The notes below the pieces were generated by a model that had not been told where the DNA came from, did no database searches, and saw only the letters and a list, made by a program, of their open reading frames with translations. Positions 12,201 to 21,106 of a stretch of 64,000 bases of DNA are shown here, piece by piece. The stretch is taken from contig CADWAF010000710.1 in assembly GCA_902984215.1 (NCBI GenBank), forward strand, positions 1-64,000, read 5' to 3'. The stretch is from Willaertia magna (lineage: Eukaryota > Heterolobosea > Eutetramitea > Acrasida > Naegleriidae). Position 1 is the stretch's first letter; each line of letters starts with the position of its first letter. A program made the translations under genes and the position numbers.

Positions 12201-14836
12201 AAAAATTTCATTCTTTAATAACGCAGGATTTGATTGGCCTTTGTTAGTAGGGGCAATTGTATGGAATGAAACATTATATACTGAAAGAACAGATGAATTG
12301 TTGTCAACCCTTAAACATACCATTCAACTTCCTATCAAATATAATTTCATTACTCCAATAATTCCTGCAGAATTGACTGATTACATTACTATAGAACCAT
12401 CTAATCATTTGTCTGACATTGATCCAATGTTGTTTGATTATCAAAATAATAATGTTGCTACAATTAGAAACGGTTTCAGAGGAGATTATTTTTACAATAT
12501 TAGATTATCAACAAATGTTCCAAAAGAAATAAGAGGAAAAGTATGGAGTATTCCAGTTCAATTAAACGAAACATATTTCAAACAATTACCTGGATATAAT
12601 GATCCTACTATTAAAGGCTATCATGACTATAAATTAATTATTCCAGATATTAAAATTGGTATTCCTTTTGAATCAAATAGACTAGACGGCTTAAGTGGAA
12701 AAGTATTTTATACTATTGGATTTAGTACAACTTTTGAAATTAAACATTCTATTCCAGATTATTGGGAAGTTAGTGGTGCTAAAATTATAAGTGATGGAGA
12801 TGTCACCACATTAAGATCTTTGTCTACTACCGATGGTGTTTATTCTCAATTAAATACTTTCTTTTATGACACCTTAAATAACAATCCACAAGTTAACTAT
12901 ACAATACAATTGACAACCAGACAAGATGGTACTATAAGTAAAGATATATCACTAGATGTTAACACTTATTTTCCCACACTTCCCCTAAAATTAAAAGGAA
13001 TGCTAGATCAAACTAAATTTAATATATTATTAAGAAAAACAACTAAGAAACTACCTTTTGGAAATAATTATTCAGTATATGGAAGTACCCTCAATTTTAT
13101 TGATAATAATGGAAACAAAAAGAAAACTAGTAATTCATATAGTAAATTAATAAGCACAAAAGGTGCTTGGCTTTCAGTTAGTTATGAAGGTGTATTGGTA
13201 GATCCAATCACTTTAGAACCCCTTGCTGATCAAAAATATTATTTAATTTCTTCTAATAACACTTTACAAAATGAAAGCAAACTGTTGTTAATTGTAAAAG
13301 TGATAAATGTGGGGTCGGATATTGCTTATCGTGTGAATTATACTATTCCACTTGGTAGTGGAGTAAATGTTTCCAGAACTGACCTTGATAAAAATAATGT
13401 TAATTATAATGTTGTATACAAAGAAGGAACAGGCAATGAAGTTTTATATTTAAATTCACAATCTAAGTTAAATCCAGGTGTGGCTCATTTAGGTAAGTAT
13501 AAAACGATTATTTTGTGAGCTAATTCAATATTTTTCATTCATTTTAGAACTCGTTTATTTAAAAATTGTAGGTGTTACAAAAGAAGAATTATTACAACTA
13601 ACAAACAAAAGAACTACTATGAATTTCTTAGCCTCTTCTTCTACTGTACAAAGACAGTTTGTAGAGAAAGTAGTAACTTCCATCGCATTGACAAATGCTA
13701 ATGAAATAAGTGTAGAGCAGTCATTTGAAACTCCATATGTTGTAACTTATTTATTAAGAGAAAAAGATAGAGTGTCACTACAAGGTTATGTTGTAACAAT
13801 TAATACCACCGCTCCTATCTCCATAAATGATAGAACTGTTGCAAATGGGGATCATATTATTCGTTTATCTGCAATTGCGTTCCCTGAAACAACTATTGCT
13901 GACTTTCCAATTCGTTTTAATTTTTATAAGAAAGTATTATTCTTTTATGATAACTCTAGCACCACTTTTATTACAAAGGATTGGAAATTGTTTACTTCCA
14001 CTTATAAATCTAATATTGAAGTTTTTGTCGAGTATGACAATGAAGAATTATTACCTATTAATCGTTCGTTTATTTTACAATACAAAGTTCAAACTGTTGA
14101 CGAGAATCATCAATTGTTGGCATTTAGTGATATTTGTAGTTATCAATTTACTTATACTCCTAAACCAAAACCAATCCCTGCAAACTCAACTAATATTACT
14201 CCAATTAACTCTGTTATTCCAACGCCATCCCTCACTGTTGTATTACCAAGTGCCACTCCCATTAATTCCAATGTTATTACGCCTAGCCCCCATTCTACTA
14301 GTAGTACTCCAGCTCCAGTTGACTCAAAGAAACCAATGAATTCTACTCACAATAATATTATTAACTTTAACTCCACGATAACAACAAAGATGAATGATTC
14401 AAACCTTAGTTATCTCTTTATTCTTTTAGGCGTTTTTTTAGTTTGTGCTCCCTTAAGCCTCATATCCTTAGTTGTTTTTGTTTGTTGGATTAAAAGAAGA
14501 AGAAAATCTGCTAAAGTAGCTGTAATTTGTAATGAAAAAGAGTTGGCTGACATATTTAAATTTGATGAACCTGGTTCCAACTTCCTTAATGGAATAGAAG
14601 ATCAAGAAACTAATTATATCCCAACAATAAGAGAAAAAGAGAATATAACGCTTTTTATTGGGGGAAATAATTTATCTAGACCAGTAGAGGCTGGAGTTAG
14701 AACACCAGAGAAGAGTAGAATTAAATTTTCAAGAAATATATTTAGACAAGATAGAAAAGCTAGAAATGAAGTTGTTTTAGATAAATTTCAAACAAGAATG
14801 GATAGATTTGAGGCATCTAACTTTGATAATGTGTAA
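6275..14836 (+). CDS. Giant two-pass surface protein of about 2,800 residues, unknown family
   Basis: Exons 6275-6583, 6642-10563, 10613-13492 and 13548-14836 join to 2,799 residues; the introns are 58, 49 and 55 nt. A basic cytoplasmic head (Arg/Lys-rich, residues 15-28) precedes a signal-anchor helix at about 29-48. An ectodomain of roughly 2,600 residues follows, rich in Tyr, Asn and N-glycosylation sequons. A Pro/Thr/Ser-rich mucin-like stalk leads to a second membrane helix, then IKRRRK and a tail of about 110 residues. A segment around residues 385-435 (VLIIPD, then an FV..GG..L..GGLI pattern) resembles a class I glutamine-amidotransferase-like or ThuA-like fold without an evident catalytic Cys. 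I recognise no overall family. The topology suggests an adhesion or surface-coat protein; this is inference. Confidence 0.85.
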
Positions 14837-14938
14837 ATATGTTGATGTGTATTGTGTTGGCATGAGTTACCACAAAAGAGGAAGTTTTAAATAGCGGTAC
14901 ACACCAACAAATTTACAGTTTAAAAAGTAGGGACCGAC

Positions 14939-14944
14939 ACGCGT
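14939..14944. promoter_or_regulatory. ACGCGT (MluI cell-cycle-box-like) motif
   Basis: A perfect ACGCGT lies 32 bases before the AUG at 14976. The motif is rare in this AT-rich DNA and equals the yeast MCB core. A functional role is speculative. Confidence 0.25.
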
Positions 14945-14975
14945 TTAATGGTTGGTTCAAACAAAAAAAAACAAC

Positions 14976-15659
14976 ATGAGCGACCAAGTAGCACAAACAA
15001 CAGAGAAGGAATGGGATAAAAACACGGACCTTAAAGAGTTGATAGAACACAAATACGTTGCTTCGAACACAAGGGACACCTTTATTTTTATTGAAGACAA
15101 ATTGAAAAAATTAGGTTACAATGAAGATAATAATAAGATGGTGCATGATTACTTACAGAACATGATTGCAGATACTTTATTGAAGAATGGAGAGACCTTT
15201 ATTACTGAAAACGATATTCGACAAATGAATACTATTTCCGCCTTGTTGAACAATACAACACCAGATTTTATTATTAAATCAGTCGATAAGAGAAAAACTC
15301 TAATTATTGATGTTTATACTGGTGAAAAAGATGTTATTGGACTTAAGAGCAAGTATGGAAAGTTGGAATTTTTTGCAGACTTTAAGATAATCACTCAGCA
15401 CAATTTCCAAACTGAATTGAAAATTATTTTTTCTGACTCTGACATTGACTATATATTTAAAAATTATCAAGTATTTTTAACAGAGTATCATTATTGGAAA
15501 GCCTGTATGAAGTTCAAAAAAATTTTATTTAATGACAAGGAGAATTTAAAATTGGTAAAGTACGAATTGAAAGAAGAAATAAATGAGTTAAACAAGCAAA
15601 TGTTTAAACAGAACTTAGAAAGCTATGCAAGTAATGTTTTATCTAAAAATGGAATTTAA
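14976..15659 (+). CDS. Small protein with PD-(D/E)xK nuclease-like motifs
   Basis: A single exon of 227 residues; the first in-frame ATG is at 14976. An out-of-frame ATG at 14948 opens a short overlapping uORF. The middle of the protein has TPDF (P96, D97), a short loop, then the hydrophobic strand LIIDVY with D112, and Lys at 118. A helix with H57-D-Y lies upstream. This H...PD...D order resembles PD-(D/E)xK nucleases, including the N-terminal endonuclease of bunyavirus-type polymerases. The usual Lys two residues after the acidic residue is replaced by Tyr. The C-terminal half is Lys/Glu-rich helix. It could be an endogenous remnant of a viral or mobile nuclease, or a host protein of unrelated function. 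Family assignment is tentative; the reading frame itself is convincing. Confidence 0.6.
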   Translation: MSDQVAQTTEKEWDKNTDLKELIEHKYVASNTRDTFIFIEDKLKKLGYNEDNNKMVHDYLQNMIADTLLKNGETFITENDIRQMNTISALLNNTTPDFIIKSVDKRKTLIIDVYTGEKDVIGLKSKYGKLEFFADFKIITQHNFQTELKIIFSDSDIDYIFKNYQVFLTEYHYWKACMKFKKILFNDKENLKLVKYELKEEINELNKQMFKQNLESYASNVLSKNGI

Positions 15660-16615
15660 TTAAGGAATCTAAAATTGAAGCATAAGGCTCTAAAGTAATT
15701 TCATTAGAAACAATAAATGATTGACTTTTTACACTATCCATTAATGCTTGAATAACTAAATTACAAAGTTTTTGAGATAATTAGACTTTCCCAATTAAGA
15801 TATCTTGTAGTTCTGTTATACAAATATTTGCTGTTATTAATGAATTAAAGAAACCTCTATTAAATAATTTATCTCTGTCTATATTTGGTAAATCCATCAT
15901 GAATTCCTTTTTTTTGTCTTTAACTAGTTCAATTGTGTTAGTTATTATTAGAAATTGTTTAAATAGACATTATTATAAGGTGGTCATGGCCCAATTATGT
16001 TATCTTATCAGATGAAAAGTTATCGTACCCAAATATTATATTGTCAAGAGATGACAATTTTTCGACACTATTTTCACTATTAGATATTGGAGATGATGTA
16101 GAACAAAATATTCACACGCACTCCCTTGCGAAAGAGATAATTCATCTGATTCATTTGATAAGAAACTAGGGTTGTATTGATAATTATTAGCTGATTCTCT
16201 TACTGAAATAACTCCACTAGTAATTGTAGCTTCCTCTAATTAAGTAATTAAGGTTATTAAAGTTTGTTTGTTTTTCAATATTGTGAGCCATTTGTGCATT
16301 GGTTGTAACAAATTAATTATAGCAACTTAATATTTACAGCTAAGAAAAAGATGTAAAAACATTTAAATTCTATTATAATATAAATTTGTTAAATCTTTGC
16401 TTTTTGCACATAACAATTCTTCTAAAACTAATTTTGTAACGTTTTCGTAAAATACTTCAAAATCTTAGTCAATCCAATAAAGATGTAAGAGCACAAAAAG
16501 TAAACCTAAAAAGTTGGTCTGCCAAACATTGAAAGACAAGAAACTATATCTAAGCACGTCCCTCTTTTTTGCTTAACAGTATCAACAATATCCACAAAAT
16601 AATTAATTGATAAAA
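15660..16615 (-). pseudogene. Decayed protein-coding gene with in-frame stops and frameshifts
   Basis: On the minus strand a long, clearly protein-like frame runs from about 16610 down to about 15660, between the nuclease-like gene and the aspartic protease. It is interrupted by in-frame TAA codons (for example after WID, NRI, CKY, LIT, KIT and GKV). There are at least two frameshifts, near 16562 (in an A-run) and near 16110. Pieces such as TKLVLEELLCAKSKDL, LLQPMHKWLTIL, a Ser/Asn-rich stretch and a final segment ending LDSLIKF read like ordinary cytosolic helical protein. I do not recognise the family. Its 3' end abuts the end of the plus-strand gene. Relaxed introns could remove some stops but not all. 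Confidence 0.5.
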
Positions 16616-16647
16616 TTTAAAAGTTCAACAACATACTATTTATTCAT

Positions 16648-17820
16648 TTATAAATTTTGATTTGCTTGTGCAAAACCAACTCTGCTACCATCAAAATCAA
16701 AAACAGTGTAATAAGTGGAAATGAAGACATCACCTAAAATCCAGAAATCACCTAATTGTGGTGGTAAAGCTAATGGCATAAATCCAGCAATACATTCAGT
16801 AACACCGAATTGAGTTATCTTTAAAACGTAATCTTTTGGTTTAAGAGTGAAAGTCTTTCCACCAATGACGAATGAAACATCTGGGTTAGAATCAATGTTG
16901 CTACAGTCCTTTGCAATGTTTAATGATTCTAAAACAGGACCAATCTTGAGTGCTGGACCAGCAATTAAAGAAGTACCAGTATCAACTGCTGCATAACAAC
17001 CTGCAGGTGGACAAGTATTCTTAGATTGACCGCCGACAGTAACATCTTGGAATTTAATAGTCCAATAAGTTCTGTTACTTAAAGGAATCCAAGTCATTGG
17101 ACCAGTATAATATTTGTTATCAGAACCACCTAAAATCATTGCGCTTGCATCAGATCCAGGAGTCTTTGATAAATAGAAACTGAATAAATGTTGATCAACT
17201 AATCCTTGAGAAACTAAGTTATAGAAGAGTGGAGTAACACCATCAACAGAGATCTTATCAAAAGCTAAACCAACAATACCATCAGTCTTACCGAATAAGA
17301 ATGATAAACCAGATTCAGAAGTAACTTCACCGAAAACTTGATTTTTAACAGTAAGTCCACCAACGGAAACAGCATCTTGTGATAAATAACCGTTAACTGC
17401 ACCAGAACCATATGTAATGTTGAATTTTTGACCATTTTGAACATAGGTAGATGATTTCTTATGGTTATAACGGTTGTGTAATAAACAAGTGATAGACCAA
17501 CAATCTTCGGAAGGAACCCAAACGTTACTAGAACCAGTATCGAAAATAACTTTGAAGCTTTGTGCAGGGGTACCAACGTTAATGAAACCGTAGTATTGGG
17601 TATCTGAGAAATCCTTTAATGGAACAACTGGTGATGCACCGAAGTATGGCTTGTTAATTTGAACACCTCCAGCTTTTTGAGCATACTTAATCATGTTTGC
17701 CCAAGCTCTGACTTTTGGATCGCTACCATCTAATCTGTTCTTTGTCATTGGAACGGTAACATATGCCATAGCAATGGCAATGAAAGAGAGGAACAAAGTT
17801 AAGAGTAAAACCCTTCTCAT
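16648..17820 (-). CDS. Cathepsin D-like aspartic protease
   Basis: A lysosomal/secretory endopeptidase of the pepsin family (A1). The ATG at 17820 gives 390 residues. It starts MRRVLLL with a strong signal peptide to about residue 19, then a short basic propeptide. The mature part contains the first catalytic motif FDTGSSNVW and the second VDTGTSL. A Tyr-containing flap follows the first (ITYGSG), and paired Cys residues lie in the loop after the first Asp. Length and order fit cathepsin D. It is a single exon. Its 5' end lies 150 bases from the ankyrin gene, also minus. It likely digests phagocytosed protein together with the phospholipase B-like enzyme at 61604. Family identification is firm. 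Confidence 0.95.
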   Translation of the reverse strand: MRRVLLLTLFLSFIAIAMAYVTVPMTKNRLDGSDPKVRAWANMIKYAQKAGGVQINKPYFGASPVVPLKDFSDTQYYGFINVGTPAQSFKVIFDTGSSNVWVPSEDCWSITCLLHNRYNHKKSSTYVQNGQKFNITYGSGAVNGYLSQDAVSVGGLTVKNQVFGEVTSESGLSFLFGKTDGIVGLAFDKISVDGVTPLFYNLVSQGLVDQHLFSFYLSKTPGSDASAMILGGSDNKYYTGPMTWIPLSNRTYWTIKFQDVTVGGQSKNTCPPAGCYAAVDTGTSLIAGPALKIGPVLESLNIAKDCSNIDSNPDVSFVIGGKTFTLKPKDYVLKITQFGVTECIAGFMPLALPPQLGDFWILGDVFISTYYTVFDFDGSRVGFAQANQNL

Positions 17821-17986
17821 TTTTTTTATTTTTTGCAAGTTTCAATCTTTTGATTTCCCTCACCTTTTATGCTTGATTGCAATAGGTTTGTGTTTCTGTA
17901 TATCAATCCAATACGGGAGTTATTTAGGCTACAGGGGGAAATTTCATTTATTAATTGAGGCTGAAAATTAATAGGATCTATTAAGA

Positions 17987-18667
17987 TCATTCCTTAGGTT
18001 TCTTCTTTTTCTTAGTTGTGGTTGGTCTAGTTGTCTTAGGAGGTGGTAATTTTACAACGCTGATTGCAGCTTTAGTTTTCTGATAGTGTTCACTCCAATC
18101 ATAGTTGCCTAGTTGATTCCTTAGTTTTTGTAAAGCTACATTATCAGTTGGTATTTGAACATTGTTTGAAGTGGAAAGTGAGGCAGCCTCAAGGAAAGGA
18201 AGTAATTCTTCATGTTTATATTCCTTTGCCCAATAGTAAGCAGTTTTACCTTGAGCATCCCCAATATCTACATCTGCTCCTTTAGCAACTAATAATTTAG
18301 CGATTTCTACAAATCCTTTCCTACAAGAAATATGTAAGGGCGTAAAACCATTTGAATCTTGAATATTAGGATCTGCAAAATAATTTAATAGAATTTCTAC
18401 CATCTTCTTATATCCCTTAGAGGTTGCAATATGAAGAGGTGTTGAACCTCCGGAATCGGAATTGCATTTAACGTTTGGATCGCCTTCATATGATAAAAGC
18501 AATTCCAAAATACTGACCAAACCATTTTCACAAGCAACATGACTTGGCGTATATCCTTTATTATTTACATCTATAAAATTAACATCTGCATTTGCTTCCG
18601 CTATCAATGTACTAACCTGTACCAGGTCTCCATTATTTGCAGCATTCATAAGCAGCTGCTCTGCCAT
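17987..18667 (-). CDS. Ankyrin-repeat protein with basic tail
   Basis: A single exon of 226 residues with about five ankyrin repeats between residues 3 and 160. The repeats carry typical GxTPLHxA and GADV turns and are followed by a helix-rich connector. The C-terminus is an unusual Pro/Thr then poly-Lys tail (KKKKKPKE), which may serve as a nuclear signal or nucleic-acid contact. There is no signal peptide, so it is cytosolic or nuclear. Length is similar to gankyrin-like adaptors, but no repeat signature lets me name an orthologue. Its start lies 90 bases from the divergent eL31 gene, and the two must share a promoter region. Confidence 0.85.
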   Translation of the reverse strand: MAEQLLMNAANNGDLVQVSTLIAEANADVNFIDVNNKGYTPSHVACENGLVSILELLLSYEGDPNVKCNSDSGGSTPLHIATSKGYKKMVEILLNYFADPNIQDSNGFTPLHISCRKGFVEIAKLLVAKGADVDIGDAQGKTAYYWAKEYKHEELLPFLEAASLSTSNNVQIPTDNVALQKLRNQLGNYDWSEHYQKTKAAISVVKLPPPKTTRPTTTKKKKKPKE

Positions 18668-18757
18668 ATTTTTTCATTGTAAACTTGAACGGGTTGAGTT
18701 TTCAAAAAAATGTTATTTTTCGTTTCGAAAAAAATATAAACAAGCCACAACATAAAA

Positions 18758-19132
18758 ATGGTCAAAGCAACTCAAAAGAAGTCTATGCCAAAAGAAGTTA
18801 CCATGGAATTAAACTTCAACATTAAAACAGAACTTACTGGTAAACCAAGAAACCAAAGATCTGCAATGGCTGTTAGAGCAATCAAAAGACATGCAAGAAA
18901 AGTCATGGGTACAACAAGAGTTAGAATTGAACCTGAATTAAACAAATTCGTCTGGAGTCAAGGTATCCATAATCCACCAAAGAAAGTCAGATTGTTATTA
19001 AAGAGACAAGCAAATCCAGATTTTGAAGATTGGGATAAAACAAACAAATTTATGACTGTTGTTGGTTTCAAATTAGTTCCTTCACTTAAAGGTTTACATA
19101 CTAAAGTTTATCAAGAAGAACAAACTGCTTAA
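18758..19132 (+). CDS. RPL31: 60S ribosomal protein eL31
   Basis: A component of the large cytosolic ribosomal subunit near the exit tunnel. The single exon encodes 124 residues, normal for eL31. It has the basic RAIKRHARKVMGT helix, then VRIEPELNKFVWSQGI and the closing strands. The leader is short and A-rich. The stop at 19132 is only 18 bases from the stop of the convergent gene at 19151, so the 3' ends of the two transcripts must overlap. Codon use is more regular than in neighbours, as expected for a highly expressed gene. Confidence 0.95.
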   Translation: MVKATQKKSMPKEVTMELNFNIKTELTGKPRNQRSAMAVRAIKRHARKVMGTTRVRIEPELNKFVWSQGIHNPPKKVRLLLKRQANPDFEDWDKTNKFMTVVGFKLVPSLKGLHTKVYQEEQTA

Positions 19133-19150
19133 ATTTTTAAAATAAAAAAT

Positions 19151-19780
19151 TTATTTCATGTAAATTTGATGAATGAATTCCGGATAGCTAATAGCAAGCT
19201 CGGGAGATGTTTCTTGAATTTCACCGGATAGATGTTCTTGTTTAATCTTGTTTAAACTAGTAACACCCTCAAGTGCTATGGATTTGAAGAATTTCTTGAT
19301 TTTCACTGATTTCTCGGCATTCTCAATAAACTCTAAAGAAAATAATGCCTTCTCATAAGAATAGCTAAAAGTTGAAGATCCTATTCTAATTTTTTGGGTT
19401 GAAGCGATTATTAATTTAAGGTCGTCATTGGAATAGTTTGTGAAATCACATAATTCCGATTGTTTTAGCCAAAATTTAATTTCATTTAAAATTTCATTCT
19501 TATTCATTGATGATGATTTTAACTTTGAATTTGTGTGAATTTTAGACCATTTTTCAATTCCAAAATTATTTCTTTGTTTTCTTACTTTAAATTCTAATGA
19601 AGTATTAAATCTAAATTTTATACCTATAGTTGTAGGAACTACTAATTCATTTTCTTTATTAAAAACTAAAATATATGAATCATTTCTCTTCTCCGAATGT
19701 TTTCCATCTATCCCCTTTAAATAATTTTCATTAAATACCTCTTCCGATATCTCTACAAATCTTCTATACTCCCAACCCAT
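19151..19780 (-). CDS. Unknown conserved-looking protein, possible CYTH-like fold
   Basis: A single exon of 209 residues from the ATG at 19780 (MGWEYRRFVEI). It has alternating strand patterns with charged residues: an early EYRRF, a central IGIKFRF...LEFKVRKQ segment and a late FSLEFIE strand, with short helices between. This charged beta pattern recalls CYTH/triphosphate-tunnel enzymes, but the ExExK signature is not evident, so the fold is only a guess. The end (SYPEFI) is compact and Tyr-rich. There is no signal or membrane segment. It is convergent with eL31. Confidence 0.55.
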   Translation of the reverse strand: MGWEYRRFVEISEEVFNENYLKGIDGKHSEKRNDSYILVFNKENELVVPTTIGIKFRFNTSLEFKVRKQRNNFGIEKWSKIHTNSKLKSSSMNKNEILNEIKFWLKQSELCDFTNYSNDDLKLIIASTQKIRIGSSTFSYSYEKALFSLEFIENAEKSVKIKKFFKSIALEGVTSLNKIKQEHLSGEIQETSPELAISYPEFIHQIYMK

Positions 19781-19920
19781 ATCGAACACTCTTACTCTCT
19801 AACAACTAAAACAATAGTTATTGGTCCTCGTTTTTTCCAACCTTAAAAAAAGAATGCAAACACAAGCGGATCAAAATAATTTCAAATAATTAAAAAAAAA
19901 ATAAGAAAAATATTTAAAAT

Positions 19921-20232
19921 ATGACAAGTCATGTAATTAGTTCTATTATAAAGTTTTTACTTAGTTTTCCATTCCGAATAATGAATACTTCAATAAATAT
20001 AACAAAAAATGCATTATATGTAATGTCATTAATTTTATTAGCAGATTATTTATATTTAAAAAATCATATTTTAAAAAAACAATATGCTAAATTATATGGT
20101 AAGCCTTATATACCTTTACATTTAAGATTGGGTGATTTAGTTAGAGGAGCAACTTATTTAACTTTACCTCCAACTAATATGACTACTTCTTCTAATCGTT
20201 CAAATAGACTTGCTATTCAAAATAAATATTAA
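19921..20232 (+). CDS. Small membrane protein (103 aa)
   Basis: A single exon with an A-rich leader directly before the ATG. One clear hydrophobic helix (about residues 29-46, ALYVMSLILLADYLYL) follows an amphipathic N-terminus, and a Lys/Tyr-rich segment comes after it. The size and single helix would suit a mitochondrial or ER subunit, but no family is recognised. Stop-to-stop distance to the convergent gene at 20280 is under 60 bases. Confidence 0.5.
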   Translation: MTSHVISSIIKFLLSFPFRIMNTSINITKNALYVMSLILLADYLYLKNHILKKQYAKLYGKPYIPLHLRLGDLVRGATYLTLPPTNMTTSSNRSNRLAIQNKY

Positions 20233-20279
20233 AATTTTATTGTAAAGAAATAATAAACAACAAATAATTTGTAAATAAT

Positions 20280-20690
20280 TTAAATTTGTGGTTTTGTACT
20301 TTCTTTACTACCACCAGATGCAGCTAACTCTTTTGGTGACATGTAATCAGCTTTTTTCTTCATGTGTTCCATATGTTTCTTCTTTTTTTGAATTTCTTCA
20401 AAACTTTTTCCTTGATCCCAAGCGTTATACATGTATTCTTTATCTAATAAACCTCTATTTTCTTTGTCAATGTCAGTTGACTCAAATTTCGTCTTTCTTA
20501 TACTTTCCTCAATATCTTTTTGTGGAGGCGCTCCAACAACCTTAGCTCTACTGTTTGGTGACGGTTCTTCTTTTGTGACATCAAATATTACATTCTTTGC
20601 TAGAAAGAAAGAATTAAAGCTTTGGTAATTGCGTTTGGAGAAATAATTAGGTTTTAAAACAAGCAATAGAGTGGATCTTTTTGTAAGCAT
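20280..20690 (-). CDS. Small protein with mitochondrial-type presequence (136 aa)
   Basis: A single exon. The N-terminus (MLTKRSTLLLVLKP then SKRN) is basic and hydroxylated with no acidic residue for over 30 residues, like a mitochondrial presequence. The rest is charged, with the segment EYMYNAWDQGKSFEEIQ and a Lys-rich helix; the C-terminus is polar. I do not recognise a family. The next gene (20751-21068) starts with a similar MLTK...RRNYHS leader. The function is unknown and matrix location is inferred only from the leader. Confidence 0.55.
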   Translation of the reverse strand: MLTKRSTLLLVLKPNYFSKRNYQSFNSFFLAKNVIFDVTKEEPSPNSRAKVVGAPPQKDIEESIRKTKFESTDIDKENRGLLDKEYMYNAWDQGKSFEEIQKKKKHMEHMKKKADYMSPKELAASGGSKESTKPQI

Positions 20691-20750
20691 AATTTTTTTT
20701 TATTAATTATTAACTTCTATTATTATAAATGTTAAAAATAATTTAATGAT

Positions 20751-21068
20751 TTATTTATTAATCCAAGAATAATCACAAATGTGATGAATCATTACCACTG
20801 TTTTTGCTCGATTTTCTTCTCTTCCTCTTCTCATCCCATCTTCATTCCTAAAAGACGCATTATTGTCTTTACTGTTGTCATCCTTATTCTCAACATTGTT
20901 ACTATTAAATATGCTATTGGTTGGGATTTCTACTAAAGAAACGTGATGGGTAAGAAAGGAATTAAAAAGAGTAGAATGATAATTTCTTCTAATATTGTTG
21001 TTAATGAAAGAAAATGGTGAGTAATTATTATTAGCTTTTAACTTAGTAAGAATTTCTTTCGTTAACAT
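20751..21068 (-). CDS. Small protein with mitochondrial-type leader (105 aa), uncertain
   Basis: A single exon opening MLTKEILTKLK with a basic region (RRNYHS) at about 27-33. It is then Asn/Asp-rich and ends HHICDYSWINK. Its N-terminal layout resembles the neighbouring 136-residue protein. The first 40 residues could be a mitochondrial targeting leader. No family is recognised, and the gene is short enough that a chance frame cannot be ruled out. Confidence 0.4.
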   Translation of the reverse strand: MLTKEILTKLKANNNYSPFSFINNNIRRNYHSTLFNSFLTHHVSLVEIPTNSIFNSNNVENKDDNSKDNNASFRNEDGMRRGREENRAKTVVMIHHICDYSWINK

Positions 21069-21106
21069 ATTGTTATGGTCAATTAGTTTTTTTTGTAATG
21101 ATGATT

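Noticed and set aside
13827..14339. A plus-strand 170-codon frame inside the last exon of the giant gene
   Set aside because: It is hydrophobic and Leu-rich by frame shift of the real exon, which continues the conserved reading to the membrane helix.
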